Part shown: positions 31,835 through 39,257 of the stretch, piece after piece
Layout: every line of letters starts with the position of its first letter
How positions within the stretch are numbered: the stretch's first letter is position 1
Source of the DNA: Clostridia bacterium
GTDB taxonomy: Bacteria > Bacillota > Clostridia > Christensenellales > Aristaeellaceae
NCBI GenBank assembly: GCA_017397765.1
Contig: JAFQIB010000060.1
Span: 1-39,257, forward strand
Direction of reading: 5' to 3'
Length of the DNA: 39,257 bases
The notes under the pieces: model-generated
The model's database searches: none
Seen by the model: the letters and a program-made list of their open reading frames with translations, nothing else
What the model was told of the DNA's origin: nothing
Translations under genes and position numbers: made by a program

Positions 31835-31859
31835 AATTCTTTTTAACCGGGAGGCTCCA

Positions 31860-33128
31860 ATGGACAGATCCTTTCACACAGGCAACCGGGAACGGCTCTA
31901 TGCCGGCATGAAGCCCGCTTCCGTGCTGGTCATGTTTTCCGGCGAAGAGATCCGCAAGACCAACGATGAGTACTGGCCCTTCTTCACCGACCGGAACTTC
32001 TTTTATCTCACCGGTCTGGACAGCCGGGACTTCGCCCTCCTGGCGGTGAAAGACGCTTCCGGCGCAGTATCGGAGCGCGTCTACATCCTGCCGCCCGATC
32101 CGATGGCAGAGCGCTGGACGGGCCGGCGCATCAAGCCCCAGGAGGCCGAGGCCCGCTCCGGCATCCGGGATGTGCGCTTTGCTGAGCATTTCGAGGCAGA
32201 TCTCCACGCCCTGCTGGCAGGCGGACATTACTCCGCCATGAGCAGCAATATCAGCCATATCTATCTTGATCTGTTCCGCGTCAGCCCCCGGGATATCGAC
32301 CGGCCCGCCCACAAGCTGCTCCGGCGCATCCAGGCAGACTATCCCTACCTGCAGGTGGAGAACGCCAACGCCCTGCTGCGCCAGCTCCGGCTGATCAAGC
32401 AGCCCTGCGAGATCGAAGCCCTCCGGCAGGCGGAGAAGGTCACCGGCGAGGGCATTCTGGCGATGATGAAGGCCAGCCGCCCCGGCATGTACGAATACCA
32501 GTACAAGTCGGAATTCGACTATGCCCTGAGTCAGCACAGCCCCTGCGGCCCCGGTTTCCCCTCTATCATCAGCGCGGGCGCAAACAATTTCTGCATCCAC
32601 TACTACAGCTACACCGGCCAGGCGCATGACGGCGACATGATCCTCAACGACGTGGGCGCCCAGCATGACAGCCTGATCACCGACGTCAGCCGCGGCTTCC
32701 CCTGCAACGGACGCTTCAGCGACAAGCAGAAGCTCCTGTATACCTGCGCATTGCAGACCTCGAACCATCTGTTTGAGATCATCAAACCGGGCTACTCCAT
32801 GGCGGAGGTGGACGGCGAGATCCGCCGCTATAACGCCCAACTGCTTGTGGACGCGGGCGTGCTGGACAAGGCGGAGAACATCGGCAAATACATGTGGCAC
32901 GGCGGCGCGCATCACATCGGCTACGACGTGCATGACGTGGTCGCGCGCCCGGAGAAGGTTGCGCCGGGCATGGTGTTCTGCGTGGACGTGGGCATCTACC
33001 ACGAGGAATGGGGCATCGGCTTCCGCCTGGAAGACAACTGCCTGGTGACTGCGGATGGGTGCGAGAATCTGTCGGCTGCCATCCCGCGGACGGTGGAGGA
33101 TATTGAAGCGGTGATGCGGAAGAGGTGA
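31860..33128 (+). CDS. M24B family Xaa-Pro aminopeptidase-like protein
   Basis: Of 422 residues. The N-terminal domain (about 1-165), with NFFYLTGLDSRDFALLAVKD, is the creatinase-like part. The catalytic pita-bread domain carries metal ligands in ILNDVGAQHDSLITDVSRGF (two Asp), MWHGGAHHIGYDVHD (His), VDVGIYHEEWG (Glu region) and FRLEDNCLV (Glu). It removes N-terminal residues ahead of proline, in the cytosol, with two manganese ions. GGGAGG lies 8 bases upstream of the ATG. It is divergent from the S51 operon and followed after 4 bases by a small membrane protein gene. Together with S51 and PepV it forms a local peptide-degrading set. Confidence 0.93.
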   Translation: MDRSFHTGNRERLYAGMKPASVLVMFSGEEIRKTNDEYWPFFTDRNFFYLTGLDSRDFALLAVKDASGAVSERVYILPPDPMAERWTGRRIKPQEAEARSGIRDVRFAEHFEADLHALLAGGHYSAMSSNISHIYLDLFRVSPRDIDRPAHKLLRRIQADYPYLQVENANALLRQLRLIKQPCEIEALRQAEKVTGEGILAMMKASRPGMYEYQYKSEFDYALSQHSPCGPGFPSIISAGANNFCIHYYSYTGQAHDGDMILNDVGAQHDSLITDVSRGFPCNGRFSDKQKLLYTCALQTSNHLFEIIKPGYSMAEVDGEIRRYNAQLLVDAGVLDKAENIGKYMWHGGAHHIGYDVHDVVARPEKVAPGMVFCVDVGIYHEEWGIGFRLEDNCLVTADGCENLSAAIPRTVEDIEAVMRKR

Positions 33129-33132
33129 TACC

Positions 33133-33489
33133 ATGCGTAAGCTGTTCAGGAAGCGTTGGTTCATCCTCTTGCTTGCAATAATTGTCATCGGAATGATTGC
33201 CAACCACCTGATACGCCCTGTCCGCCCCTGTGATTGGGCGCTCCTGCAGAAGGTATATGCAGATGAAACAGGTACGACCATCGACATTCTCATCGCACGT
33301 TCCGAGCAACGCATCGTGGATTGCAATTACAAGCTCCAGGGCCGAACACTGACGGTCATGCTTCGCACCTCCATGTGGGGCGAAAATACATTTGGCGAAA
33401 CACTTTACATTGATGTGCCTGCCAGCGCGTATGATGATCTGGTCATCCGCTGCAACGGAATGATGGTGGAAGTCCCGGAATACAGATGA
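33133..33489 (+). CDS. Small membrane-anchored protein of unknown function
   Basis: Of 118 residues. A basic N-terminus (MRKLFRKRW) precedes one transmembrane helix (about 9-27). The outer part, with TIDILIARSEQRIVDCNYKL, TVMLRTSMWG and LYIDVPASAYDDLVIR, is rich in strands and may form a small beta domain. I do not recognise the family. It starts 4 bases after the aminopeptidase stop, with GGAAGAGGTG as binding site, so it is the second gene of that transcript. It has lower GC and less biased codons than its neighbours. Confidence 0.7.
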   Translation: MRKLFRKRWFILLLAIIVIGMIANHLIRPVRPCDWALLQKVYADETGTTIDILIARSEQRIVDCNYKLQGRTLTVMLRTSMWGENTFGETLYIDVPASAYDDLVIRCNGMMVEVPEYR

Positions 33490-33576
33490 CACGTCCTGTG
33501 CAGGCGTGTAAAACCGGCACTGCTACATTCTCCAGATCCCCCGACAAAATTTGCACATTCATCAGCATAATATGCA

Positions 33577-33605
33577 TTGACGAACTGTCAGGAACTTGGT
33601 ATACT
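33577..33605 (+). promoter_or_regulatory. Promoter of the isomerase gene
   Basis: TTGACG (33577-33582), a 17-base spacer and TATACT (33600-33605). It gives a leader of about 75 bases with two stem-loops. Confidence 0.85.
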
Positions 33606-33615
33606 ATGCGTAGAT

Positions 33616-33659
33616 AATGTCCCATTATGGACATTTGTGAGGCCGGGGCAGACTCCGGC
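33616..33659 (+). promoter_or_regulatory. Two stem-loops in the isomerase leader
   Basis: AATGTCC/GGACATT (33616-33622 with 33629-33635) lies within a few bases of the predicted RNA 5' end. GCCGG/CCGGC (33642-33646 with 33655-33659) follows. They may stabilise the message or regulate it; there is no U-run. Confidence 0.55.
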
Positions 33660-33685
33660 TATCGTAAAAGAGGAGGGTATTGCAT

Positions 33686-35170
33686 ATGCAGAACATTCCT
33701 GTTGTCAAGCTCGGCCTTGTTGCCGTGTCCCGTGACTGCTTCCCGATCACCCTGAGCGAGAAGCGCCGCGCCGCCATCGCTGCCCAGTGCGGCCAGAAGA
33801 ATCTCGAGATCGTCGAGATCAAGACCACCGTTGAGAACGAGAAGGACATGCTCAAGGCCGTTGAAGAGCTCAAGGCCAACGAGTGCAACGCTGCCTGCGT
33901 GTTCCTGGGCAACTTCGGCCCCGAGACCCCCGAAACCCTGATCGCCAAGTACTTCGACGGCCCCTGCATGTTCGTGGCCGCTGCGGAAGGCGACGGCGAC
34001 ATGATCAACGGCCGCGGCGACGCTTACTGCGGCATGCTGAACTGCTCCTACAACCTGGGCATGCGTCACCTGAAGGGCTACATCCCCGAGTATCCCGTGG
34101 GCACTGCGGAAGAGCTGGCTGACAAGATCGCCGAGTTCATCCCGATCGCCCGCGCCATCATCGGCGTGAAGAACCTGAAGGTCATCACCTTCGGTCCCCG
34201 TCCCCAGGACTTCTTCGCCTGCAACGCCCCCATCAAGGGTCTGTACGAGCTGGGCATCGAGGTTGAGGAGAACTCCGAGCTGGATCTGCTGGTCTCCTAT
34301 AAGGAGCACAAGAACGATCCCCGCATCCCCGCCATCTGCGCCGACATGGCCGCCGAAATGGGCGAGGGCAAGTACTACCCCGACCTGTGCGAGCGTATGG
34401 CTCAGTTTGAGCTGACGTTGCTGGATTGGGCTGAGAACCACAAGGGCGCCCGCAAGTACGTTGTCTTCGCTGACAAGTGCTGGCCCGCCTTCCCCTCTCA
34501 GTTCGGCTTCGAGCCCTGCTACGTCAACTCCCGTCTGGCCTCCCGCGGCATCCCGGTGGCCTGCGAAGTGGATATCTACGGCGCGGTCTCCGAGTACATC
34601 GGCGCCTGCATCACCGGCGACGCTGTCACCCTGCTGGACATCAACAACTCCGTGCCCGGCTACATCTACGACAAGGACATCGCCGGCAAGTTCGACTACC
34701 GCCTGACCGAGACCTTCATGGGCTTCCACTGCGGCAACACCCCCTCCTGCAAGATGTGTGCTGACCGCGCGGTCAAGTATCAGCTGATCCAGCACCGCGT
34801 GCTTGAGCCCGAAGGCTCCGAGCCCGACATCTCCCGCGGCACCCTGGAAGGCGACATCGCCGCTTCCGACATCACCTTCTACCGTCTGCAGTGCGACTCT
34901 GACGGCGTGCTCCGCTCCTACATCGCTCAGGGCGAGGTTCTGCCCGTGGCCACCCAGTCCTTCGGCGGCATCGGCATCTTCGCCATCAAGGAGATGGATC
35001 GCTTCTACCGTCATGTGCTGGTGCAGAAGCGCTACCCCCACCACGGTGCGGTTGCCTTCTCCCACTGCGCCAAGGCCCTGTTCGAGGTCTTCAAGTACCT
35101 GGGCGTGCAGGACATCGCTTACAACCAGCCCAAGTCCCTGCCCTACCCCACCGAGAATCCCTGGGCATAA
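33686..35170 (+). CDS. L-fucose/L-arabinose isomerase family protein
   Basis: Of 494 residues, the family's usual size. Features are an N-terminal Rossmann-like domain (KLGLVAVSRDCFP, then ACVFLGNFGPETPETLIAKY), KYVVFADKCWPAFPSQFGFE, the metal-binding-type segment VACEVDIYGAVSEYIG (about 291-306), TLLDINN (about 315-321) and FMGFHCGNTPSC (about 345-355). Relatives interconvert aldoses and ketoses such as fucose, arabinose or sulfoquinovose, so the substrate is uncertain. Codon choice is strongly biased to GCC, CTG, AAG, TAC and TTC, which suggests high expression. AGGAGG is 9 bases upstream of ATG 33686. It has its own promoter, structured leader and terminator. A GH127 arabinofuranosidase gene lies 1.5 kb downstream. 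Confidence 0.85.
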   Translation: MQNIPVVKLGLVAVSRDCFPITLSEKRRAAIAAQCGQKNLEIVEIKTTVENEKDMLKAVEELKANECNAACVFLGNFGPETPETLIAKYFDGPCMFVAAAEGDGDMINGRGDAYCGMLNCSYNLGMRHLKGYIPEYPVGTAEELADKIAEFIPIARAIIGVKNLKVITFGPRPQDFFACNAPIKGLYELGIEVEENSELDLLVSYKEHKNDPRIPAICADMAAEMGEGKYYPDLCERMAQFELTLLDWAENHKGARKYVVFADKCWPAFPSQFGFEPCYVNSRLASRGIPVACEVDIYGAVSEYIGACITGDAVTLLDINNSVPGYIYDKDIAGKFDYRLTETFMGFHCGNTPSCKMCADRAVKYQLIQHRVLEPEGSEPDISRGTLEGDIAASDITFYRLQCDSDGVLRSYIAQGEVLPVATQSFGGIGIFAIKEMDRFYRHVLVQKRYPHHGAVAFSHCAKALFEVFKYLGVQDIAYNQPKSLPYPTENPWA

Positions 35171-35188
35171 TTTCTCCTGAATCATCAG

Positions 35189-35216
35189 CCCCGGAGCAGC
35201 CGCTCCGGGGTTTTTT
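35189..35216 (+). terminator. Intrinsic terminator of the isomerase gene
   Basis: A 9-bp stem, CCCCGGAGC/GCTCCGGGG (35189-35197 with 35202-35210), with loop AGCC, is followed by TTTTTT. Confidence 0.93.
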
Positions 35217-35513
35217 CAATGCAACCGCAACGAAATGCACCCAGAAAACAGCACAGGATGATTTGATCGGATCACAAATAAGACGCACCTTCCATGTTTG
35301 ATGGGCTGCACAGGGCCATATGGAAGCGCGCATCAGCAGTATACGGATAGGGTAAAAATCAGGAATTTCAACAAATTGGGATTTGGCGGGGGTAAGAGGT
35401 TAATGGCTGTCTTCTTCTTTGCAACACGGCATGTGAAGCAGCTCGCCAAGCCGCATAGAAAATGCAATCCCCCCACAAATCCCAGTTTACCACTCTCCAT
35501 TGTTCCTCTCAAT

Positions 35514-35546
35514 ATGAAAAACAGCAAGCCATACCCGGCTTGCTGT
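35514..35546 (-). terminator. Intrinsic terminator of the MBL-fold gene
   Basis: ACAGCAAGCC (35521-35530) pairs with GGCTTGCTGT (35537-35546). On the minus strand the stem is followed by TTTTCAT. Confidence 0.85.
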
Positions 35547-35580
35547 CAGACCGTCAAGCAGGAGCACTGCCTGACATTTT

Positions 35581-36495
35581 TCACTTTTTCGCCCAGTTCG
35601 GCAGCTGCCAGATGTACCAGTCCGTGCCGTCCGTCTCCATGATGACGGTGCCGTCGCCGGAATAGAGCTTGCCCTTGTCGTCGTAATAGCGCCGATAGCC
35701 GCTCTTGATGCTGTCATGGCTGCGGAAATTGGTCACAAACACCACCTCGGGCTGGGCCGCCTCCAGCATCTCATCCACAAAGAAGTTGATGCCATGGTGG
35801 CTCGCCTTGATGACGTCGCACGCCAGCAGGCTGGGATCGCAGTGCTTGACCAGATACCGCTGGGCCTTGGCGGCACAGTCGCCCATCATCAGCACCTTGC
35901 TGTCGCCGAACACGATCTGCGTGCAGGCGCTGCGGTTGTTGGTGCCCCAGGATTCATTGCAGCGCATCACATTGATTGTAGCGCCGCCCAGAGTGAGCAC
36001 ATCGCCGTGATACACCTGCTGATAAGGAACGCCATACTTGTCCGCCGCACGGACGGCAGCCTTATGGTACTTGGTCTTCGTGTAGGTCTTTTCAACAGCG
36101 GTGCAGAAGCTGCCGATGGTATATTTGGGGCCCAGATCGGTCTCGCCGTCCTCCGCGGTGAGGCGGTGATTCATGATCTTGGTCAGGCCCTCCAGATGAT
36201 CGTTGTCCGGATGGGTATTGAACAGGTACTTGAACCCGGTGATCTCCTGCGCGTCAAAATACTCCGCCAGGCGCTCATAATACTGCCCGGAGCCGCCGTC
36301 GATCATCATATTCTCACCGCCGCACTGCACCAGGATCGCATCGGAACGCTGCACATCGATGGACGTGAGGCGCAGCAGCTCCTTCTCCGTCCATCCCTCG
36401 GGCAGCTGGGATTCATCCGCAATATAATGCACCTCCGCCAGCGCAGCAGCGGGCAAAAGGAACAGCAGCAGGAACAGCAGCAACACTTTCTTCAT
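35581..36495 (-). CDS. Secreted metallo-beta-lactamase-fold hydrolase (ComEC C-terminal-like)
   Basis: Of 304 residues. The signal peptide is MKKVLLLFLLLFLLPAAALA (1-20). The MBL domain has the metal-binding FNTHPDNDHLEGL (HxxxDH type), VLMMGDC and IKASHHGINFF. Earlier, SIDVQRSDAILVQCGG and MMIDGGSGQYYERL match the extracellular C-terminal domain of ComEC/Rec2, which may degrade DNA. Here the domain stands alone and is exported, without the ComEC membrane channel. The substrate could be nucleic acid or another phosphodiester. The start at 36495 follows GGAGG by 8 bases; it has its own promoter and terminator. Confidence 0.88.
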   Translation of the reverse strand: MKKVLLLFLLLFLLPAAALAEVHYIADESQLPEGWTEKELLRLTSIDVQRSDAILVQCGGENMMIDGGSGQYYERLAEYFDAQEITGFKYLFNTHPDNDHLEGLTKIMNHRLTAEDGETDLGPKYTIGSFCTAVEKTYTKTKYHKAAVRAADKYGVPYQQVYHGDVLTLGGATINVMRCNESWGTNNRSACTQIVFGDSKVLMMGDCAAKAQRYLVKHCDPSLLACDVIKASHHGINFFVDEMLEAAQPEVVFVTNFRSHDSIKSGYRRYYDDKGKLYSGDGTVIMETDGTDWYIWQLPNWAKK

Positions 36496-36543
36496 CCGCA
36501 AAGCCTCCATCCATGGCAGTTTTTCCGCCATGATCCGGTTTTC

Positions 36544-36573
36544 ATCATACCCTACCGGAACGTTTCTTGTCAA
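36544..36573 (-). promoter_or_regulatory. Promoter of the MBL-fold gene
   Basis: On the minus strand TTGACA (36573-36568), an 18-base spacer and TATGAT (36549-36544). Confidence 0.7.
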
Positions 36574-36645
36574 GCGAAAGCCGGGGTGGAATTTGTAACA
36601 ATCCGTCCCTGCCTGGGGAAATTCGGAAAAGGACCGAACCGCTTC

Positions 36646-36674
36646 TTGCCAACCGGCCCGTTTCCCTGTATACT
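36646..36674 (+). promoter_or_regulatory. Promoter of the GH127 gene
   Basis: TTGCCA (36646-36651), a 17-base spacer and TATACT (36669-36674), 46 bases before the start codon. Confidence 0.8.
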
Positions 36675-36720
36675 ATAGATACAGAATTACGAATGGGTCA
36701 CAGACCCCGGAGGCATGCAA

Positions 36721-38778
36721 ATGAACAAGCAGGTATTTTCCTCCCCCGTCGACCTGAAGAAAGTGACCGTCACCGATCCCTTCTGGCAGCGCGAGATGGA
36801 GCTTGTGCGCAAAGAGGTGATCCCCTATCAGTGGGATGCGCTCAATGACCGAGTTCCCGGCGCGGAGCCCAGCTGGTGCATGCGCAATTTCCGTGTGGCA
36901 GGCCGCATGATGGCTGAGCAGCGGCAAAAGGGTGCCGCCTATGTGCCGCCCACCTATACTTACCGCGGCTTCCAGGCATTGCCGGAGGACCCCGCCCATC
37001 CCGAGGAGGATAAGTTCTACGGCTTCCTGTTCCAGGATACGGATTTTTCCAAGTGGATCGAGGCGGTGGGTTATTCCCTCACCCAGCACCCGGATGCGGC
37101 GCTGGAGCAGATCGCTGACGAGGCCATCGACGTCGTCTGCGCCGCCCAGAACCCCGACGGCTATCTGGACACCTACTATATCATCAACGGCATGGACGCC
37201 GCCTTCACCAACCTGCGCGATCATCACGAGCTGTACTGTCTGGGACATCTGGTGGAAGGCGCCGTCGCCTATTATCAGGCCACCGGTAAAGACAAGCTGC
37301 TCCGGGCTGCCTGCCGTTTTGCTGACTACATCGACAGCCGCTTCGGCCCGGAGGAGGGCAAGTGCAAGGGCTATCCCGGGCATGAAATCGCCGAAATGGC
37401 CCTCATCCGCCTGTATGAGGTGACAGGCGAGGAGAAGTACCTGCGGCTGAGCAAATTCTTTGTGGATCAGCGTGGACAGGAGCCGAATTATTTCACCGAA
37501 GAGGATCGCATCCGCGCCGAAAAGGAAGGCCGTAAATGGCAGCGGCCGGCGACCGGCTCTGCCTACCATCAGGCGGACAAGCCCGTCCGCGAGCAGGATG
37601 AGGCGGTCGGTCACGCCGTGCGCGCCGTTTATCTCTATTCCGGCATGGCGGACGTGGCCCGCATGACCCAGGACGATTCCCTGCTGGCTGCCTGTGACCG
37701 GCTGTGGGACAATATCGTGAGCAAAAAGCTCTACGTCACCGGCGGTATCGGCGGCACCCATCACGGCGAGGCCTTCTCCTATGCCTATGACCTGCCCAAC
37801 GACACCGCTTACTCCGAGACCTGCGCTGCCATCGGCCTGGCCTTCTTTGCCCGCCGCATGCTGCAGATCAAGCCGGACAGCAAGTACGCAGACGTGATGG
37901 AGCTGGCGCTGTACAACACGGTGCTCGCCGGCATGGCGCTGGACGGCAAGAGCTTCTTCTACGTCAATCCCCTGGCCGTAGTGCCTGATGCCTGCCGCCG
38001 CGATCAGCGCCTGTGGCACGTCAAGCCCACCCGTCAGAAGTGGTTCGGCTGCGCCTGCTGCCCGCCCAACATTGCCCGCATTGTGTCCTCCATCGCCTCC
38101 TATGCCTACACGGAGAACGAGGACACCCTCTTCACCCACCTGTACATGGGCGGCACTGTGGAGAAAGATTTCGGCGGCAAGAAGCTGACCATGGAGATCA
38201 AGGCCCGCATGCCCTGGCACGGGCACGTCTATGTGACGCTCCGCTGCGACGCGCCGGTGAACGGCACGCTGGCCTTCCGCATCCCCAATTGGGCTCAGGA
38301 CGCCGTCATCACCTGCGGCGAGAAGCACCCGCTTTACCAGGATGGCTATGCCTACCTCGCCGGCGAATGGCACGACGGCGACATGATCACGCTCCATCTG
38401 CCCATGCAGGTACGGATGCTGGCGGCCAATCCCGCCGTCCGTGCGGATGTGGACAAGGTAGCCTTCCGCCGCGGCCCGGTGACCTTCTGCGCCGAGCAGG
38501 CGGACAACGGCGCCGATCTGCACCTCCTGCGTGTCGACACCCGTTACATCGGTGACCGCGGCGAGGGCATCGAATGGGAATTTGACGAAACCACCTTCGG
38601 TCACGAGACCGTGAAGCTTCACGTCCCTGCCAAGCGTCTGCTGCCCCAGGAAAGCAGCGACCTCTACACGCTCTGGCAGCCGCCCAAGGAGGAACCCGCG
38701 AAGCTTCATCTCATCCCCTACTACGCCTGGGCCAACCGCGGCGAAGGCGAAATGCTTGTCTGGCTCCGCCGTAAATAA
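36721..38778 (+). CDS. Glycoside hydrolase family 127 (beta-L-arabinofuranosidase type)
   Basis: Of 685 residues. By analogy with Bifidobacterium HypBA1, the nucleophile/zinc cysteines are in WFGCACCPPNIAR (Cys446-Cys447). The zinc ligands Glu366 and Cys368 are in YSETCAAIG, and the acid/base is Glu350 in GGTHHGEAFSY. An alpha/alpha barrel (about 10-455) is followed by beta-sandwich domains. There is no signal peptide, so it acts in the cytosol on imported oligosaccharides. The start at 36721 was preferred to ATG 36715 because GGAGG at 36709-36713 is 7 bases from the former and only 1 base from the latter. Substrates could be arabinofuranosides from plant glycoproteins. Confidence 0.93.
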   Translation: MNKQVFSSPVDLKKVTVTDPFWQREMELVRKEVIPYQWDALNDRVPGAEPSWCMRNFRVAGRMMAEQRQKGAAYVPPTYTYRGFQALPEDPAHPEEDKFYGFLFQDTDFSKWIEAVGYSLTQHPDAALEQIADEAIDVVCAAQNPDGYLDTYYIINGMDAAFTNLRDHHELYCLGHLVEGAVAYYQATGKDKLLRAACRFADYIDSRFGPEEGKCKGYPGHEIAEMALIRLYEVTGEEKYLRLSKFFVDQRGQEPNYFTEEDRIRAEKEGRKWQRPATGSAYHQADKPVREQDEAVGHAVRAVYLYSGMADVARMTQDDSLLAACDRLWDNIVSKKLYVTGGIGGTHHGEAFSYAYDLPNDTAYSETCAAIGLAFFARRMLQIKPDSKYADVMELALYNTVLAGMALDGKSFFYVNPLAVVPDACRRDQRLWHVKPTRQKWFGCACCPPNIARIVSSIASYAYTENEDTLFTHLYMGGTVEKDFGGKKLTMEIKARMPWHGHVYVTLRCDAPVNGTLAFRIPNWAQDAVITCGEKHPLYQDGYAYLAGEWHDGDMITLHLPMQVRMLAANPAVRADVDKVAFRRGPVTFCAEQADNGADLHLLRVDTRYIGDRGEGIEWEFDETTFGHETVKLHVPAKRLLPQESSDLYTLWQPPKEEPAKLHLIPYYAWANRGEGEMLVWLRRK

Positions 38779-38803
38779 TGCGGGGCTGCCCCCGCGGGCG
38801 GTA

Positions 38804-38900
38804 CGCGATGGAGTAGGCTGCTTTTGCATACAGCTTCCGCGTGCTGCTTGGGGCGGGAGGCGGAGTTGACCTGCCGCGCGCTCATCGCGCGGGCTACATG
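38804..38900 (+). repeat. Dispersed intergenic repeat, copy B
   Basis: About 97 bases beginning CGCGATGGAGTAGG and containing the hairpin CCGCGCG-CTCAT-CGCGCGG followed by GGCTA. It is related to 23828-23926 on the same strand, with a compensatory change in the last pair of the stem. Confidence 0.65.
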
Positions 38901-38925
38901 CGGGGCTTATACTCATACAGAGAAG

Positions 38926-39257
38926 GCCGTCCGAATCAGTCGGACGGTCCTCAATCCATCATCCAGCCATTCTTTCAAATTCAACATGCTCCCGAAGGGG
39001 TGGAGGGGGCGATCGGAAAGCCCCCTCCTCACTTCCACAAAGACAAAGCCACTTTGTTTATATGCTTCCATACTGCGGTACAACCAAAGAAACAGGGCCG
39101 TCCAAGTCATCCGAACGGCCCCCAAGCCATCAGCCAGCCATTCTTTCAAGTTCAACATGCTCCCGAAGGGGTGGAGGGGGCGATCGGAAAGCCCCCTCCT
39201 CACTTCCACAAAGACAAAGCCACTTTGTTTATATGCTTCCATACTGCGGTACAACCA
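38926..39257. repeat. 171-bp tandem repeat, at least two copies, running off the window
   Basis: Copy 1 begins at 38926 and copy 2 at 39097. The last about 125 bases of the unit differ at one position only (AAATTC versus AAGTTC), while the first about 45 bases have diverged. Each copy contains a perfect 9-bp stem, GGAGGGGGC/GCCCCCTCC, with loop GATCGGAAA. The array may continue beyond the window. Confidence 0.9.

Larger units (their letters stand above)
35171..35580. other. Intergenic spacer between isomerase and MBL-fold genes
   Basis: Apart from the two terminators listed separately it holds no convincing gene or promoter. An imperfect inverted repeat pairs 35376-35392 (TTGGGATTTGGCGGGGG) with 35470-35485. 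The sequence is more AT-rich than the surroundings. Confidence 0.6.
38779..39257. other. Gene-poor right end with hairpins and repeats
   Basis: It holds a GC hairpin directly after the GH127 stop (GCGGGG/CCCCGC, 38780-38795), copy B of a dispersed repeat (38804-38900) and a 171-bp tandem repeat (from 38926). A minus-strand frame stays open across both tandem copies because the period is a multiple of three. I do not call it a gene, since its reading would start at the window edge and no start signals can be judged. Confidence 0.6.

Noticed and set aside
33489..33510. Terminator after the 118-residue membrane protein gene
   Set aside because: CACG-CCTG/CAGG-CGTG can pair with a bulge but there is no U-run, so it is not called.
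36673..38916. 747-codon minus-strand frame opposite the GH127 gene
   Set aside because: The GH127 protein on the other strand has complete catalytic motifs and proper start signals; the antisense frame has none.
38913..39254. Minus-strand frame spanning the tandem repeat
   Set aside because: It stays open because the repeat period is a multiple of three, and its start would lie at the window edge. Kept as a repeat with coding left open, not as a gene.

Overview
The window is GC-rich (about 60 percent by eye), densely packed with genes on both strands, and reads as a chromosomal segment of a Gram-positive, clostridia-like Firmicute, probably gut-associated. Supporting signs are AAGGAGG-type ribosome binding sites, a MerR/TipAS regulator, a YitT-family protein, a VanY peptidase fused to peptidoglycan-binding repeats, a CsaB-like pyruvyl transferase, PepV and GH127. 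No phage, plasmid, insertion sequence or CRISPR array is visible. The taxonomic call is inference.

Layout. 1-380: the start of tuf behind a CCC-anticodon tRNA-Gly, both on the minus strand from one strong promoter. 522-6461: a PlsC-like acyltransferase, an orphan solute-binding protein, a Myb-like protein, a MerR regulator, a HAD phosphatase and a DUF5711-like membrane protein. 6519-13351 (minus): an unusual unit made of a tubulin/FtsZ-like protein, a giant protein with an actin/Hsp70-type ATPase domain, a YitT-family membrane protein and a TrmH/SpoU methyltransferase. 13423-16798 (minus): galE, a sugar nucleotidyltransferase and an M20 amidohydrolase. 17020-20508 (plus): a VanY-type carboxypeptidase, a pyruvyl transferase-like protein and trxB. 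20596-25255 (minus): an ABC-F ATPase with a degenerate second site, a 54-residue membrane protein, a GT2 glycosyltransferase and glf. 25494-31702 (minus): an SH3 protein, PepV, a small conserved protein, two tandem cyclophilins, a LarA-family protein and an S51 peptidase. 31860-33489 (plus): an M24 aminopeptidase and a small membrane protein, divergent from the S51 gene. 33686-38778: a fucose/arabinose-type isomerase, a secreted metallo-beta-lactamase-fold protein and a GH127 glycosidase. The last 480 bases hold repeats.

How the genes work together. GalE, Glf and the glycosyltransferase point to galactofuranose-containing surface glycans. VanY and the pyruvyl transferase belong to wall metabolism. 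PepV, S51, M24 and the M20 enzyme form a peptide-degrading set. The GH127 enzyme and the isomerase suggest use of arabinose-type sugars.

The most unusual content is the tubulin-like plus actin/Hsp70-like gene pair at 8214-13351. It brings two polymer- or chaperone-type nucleotide-binding folds together in one transcription unit, and I know of no characterised system that it matches. Other points of interest are the natural loss of one ATPase site in the ABC-F protein, a dispersed repeat whose hairpin shows compensatory base changes, a 171-bp tandem repeat at the right edge, and two promoters that overlap intrinsic terminators.
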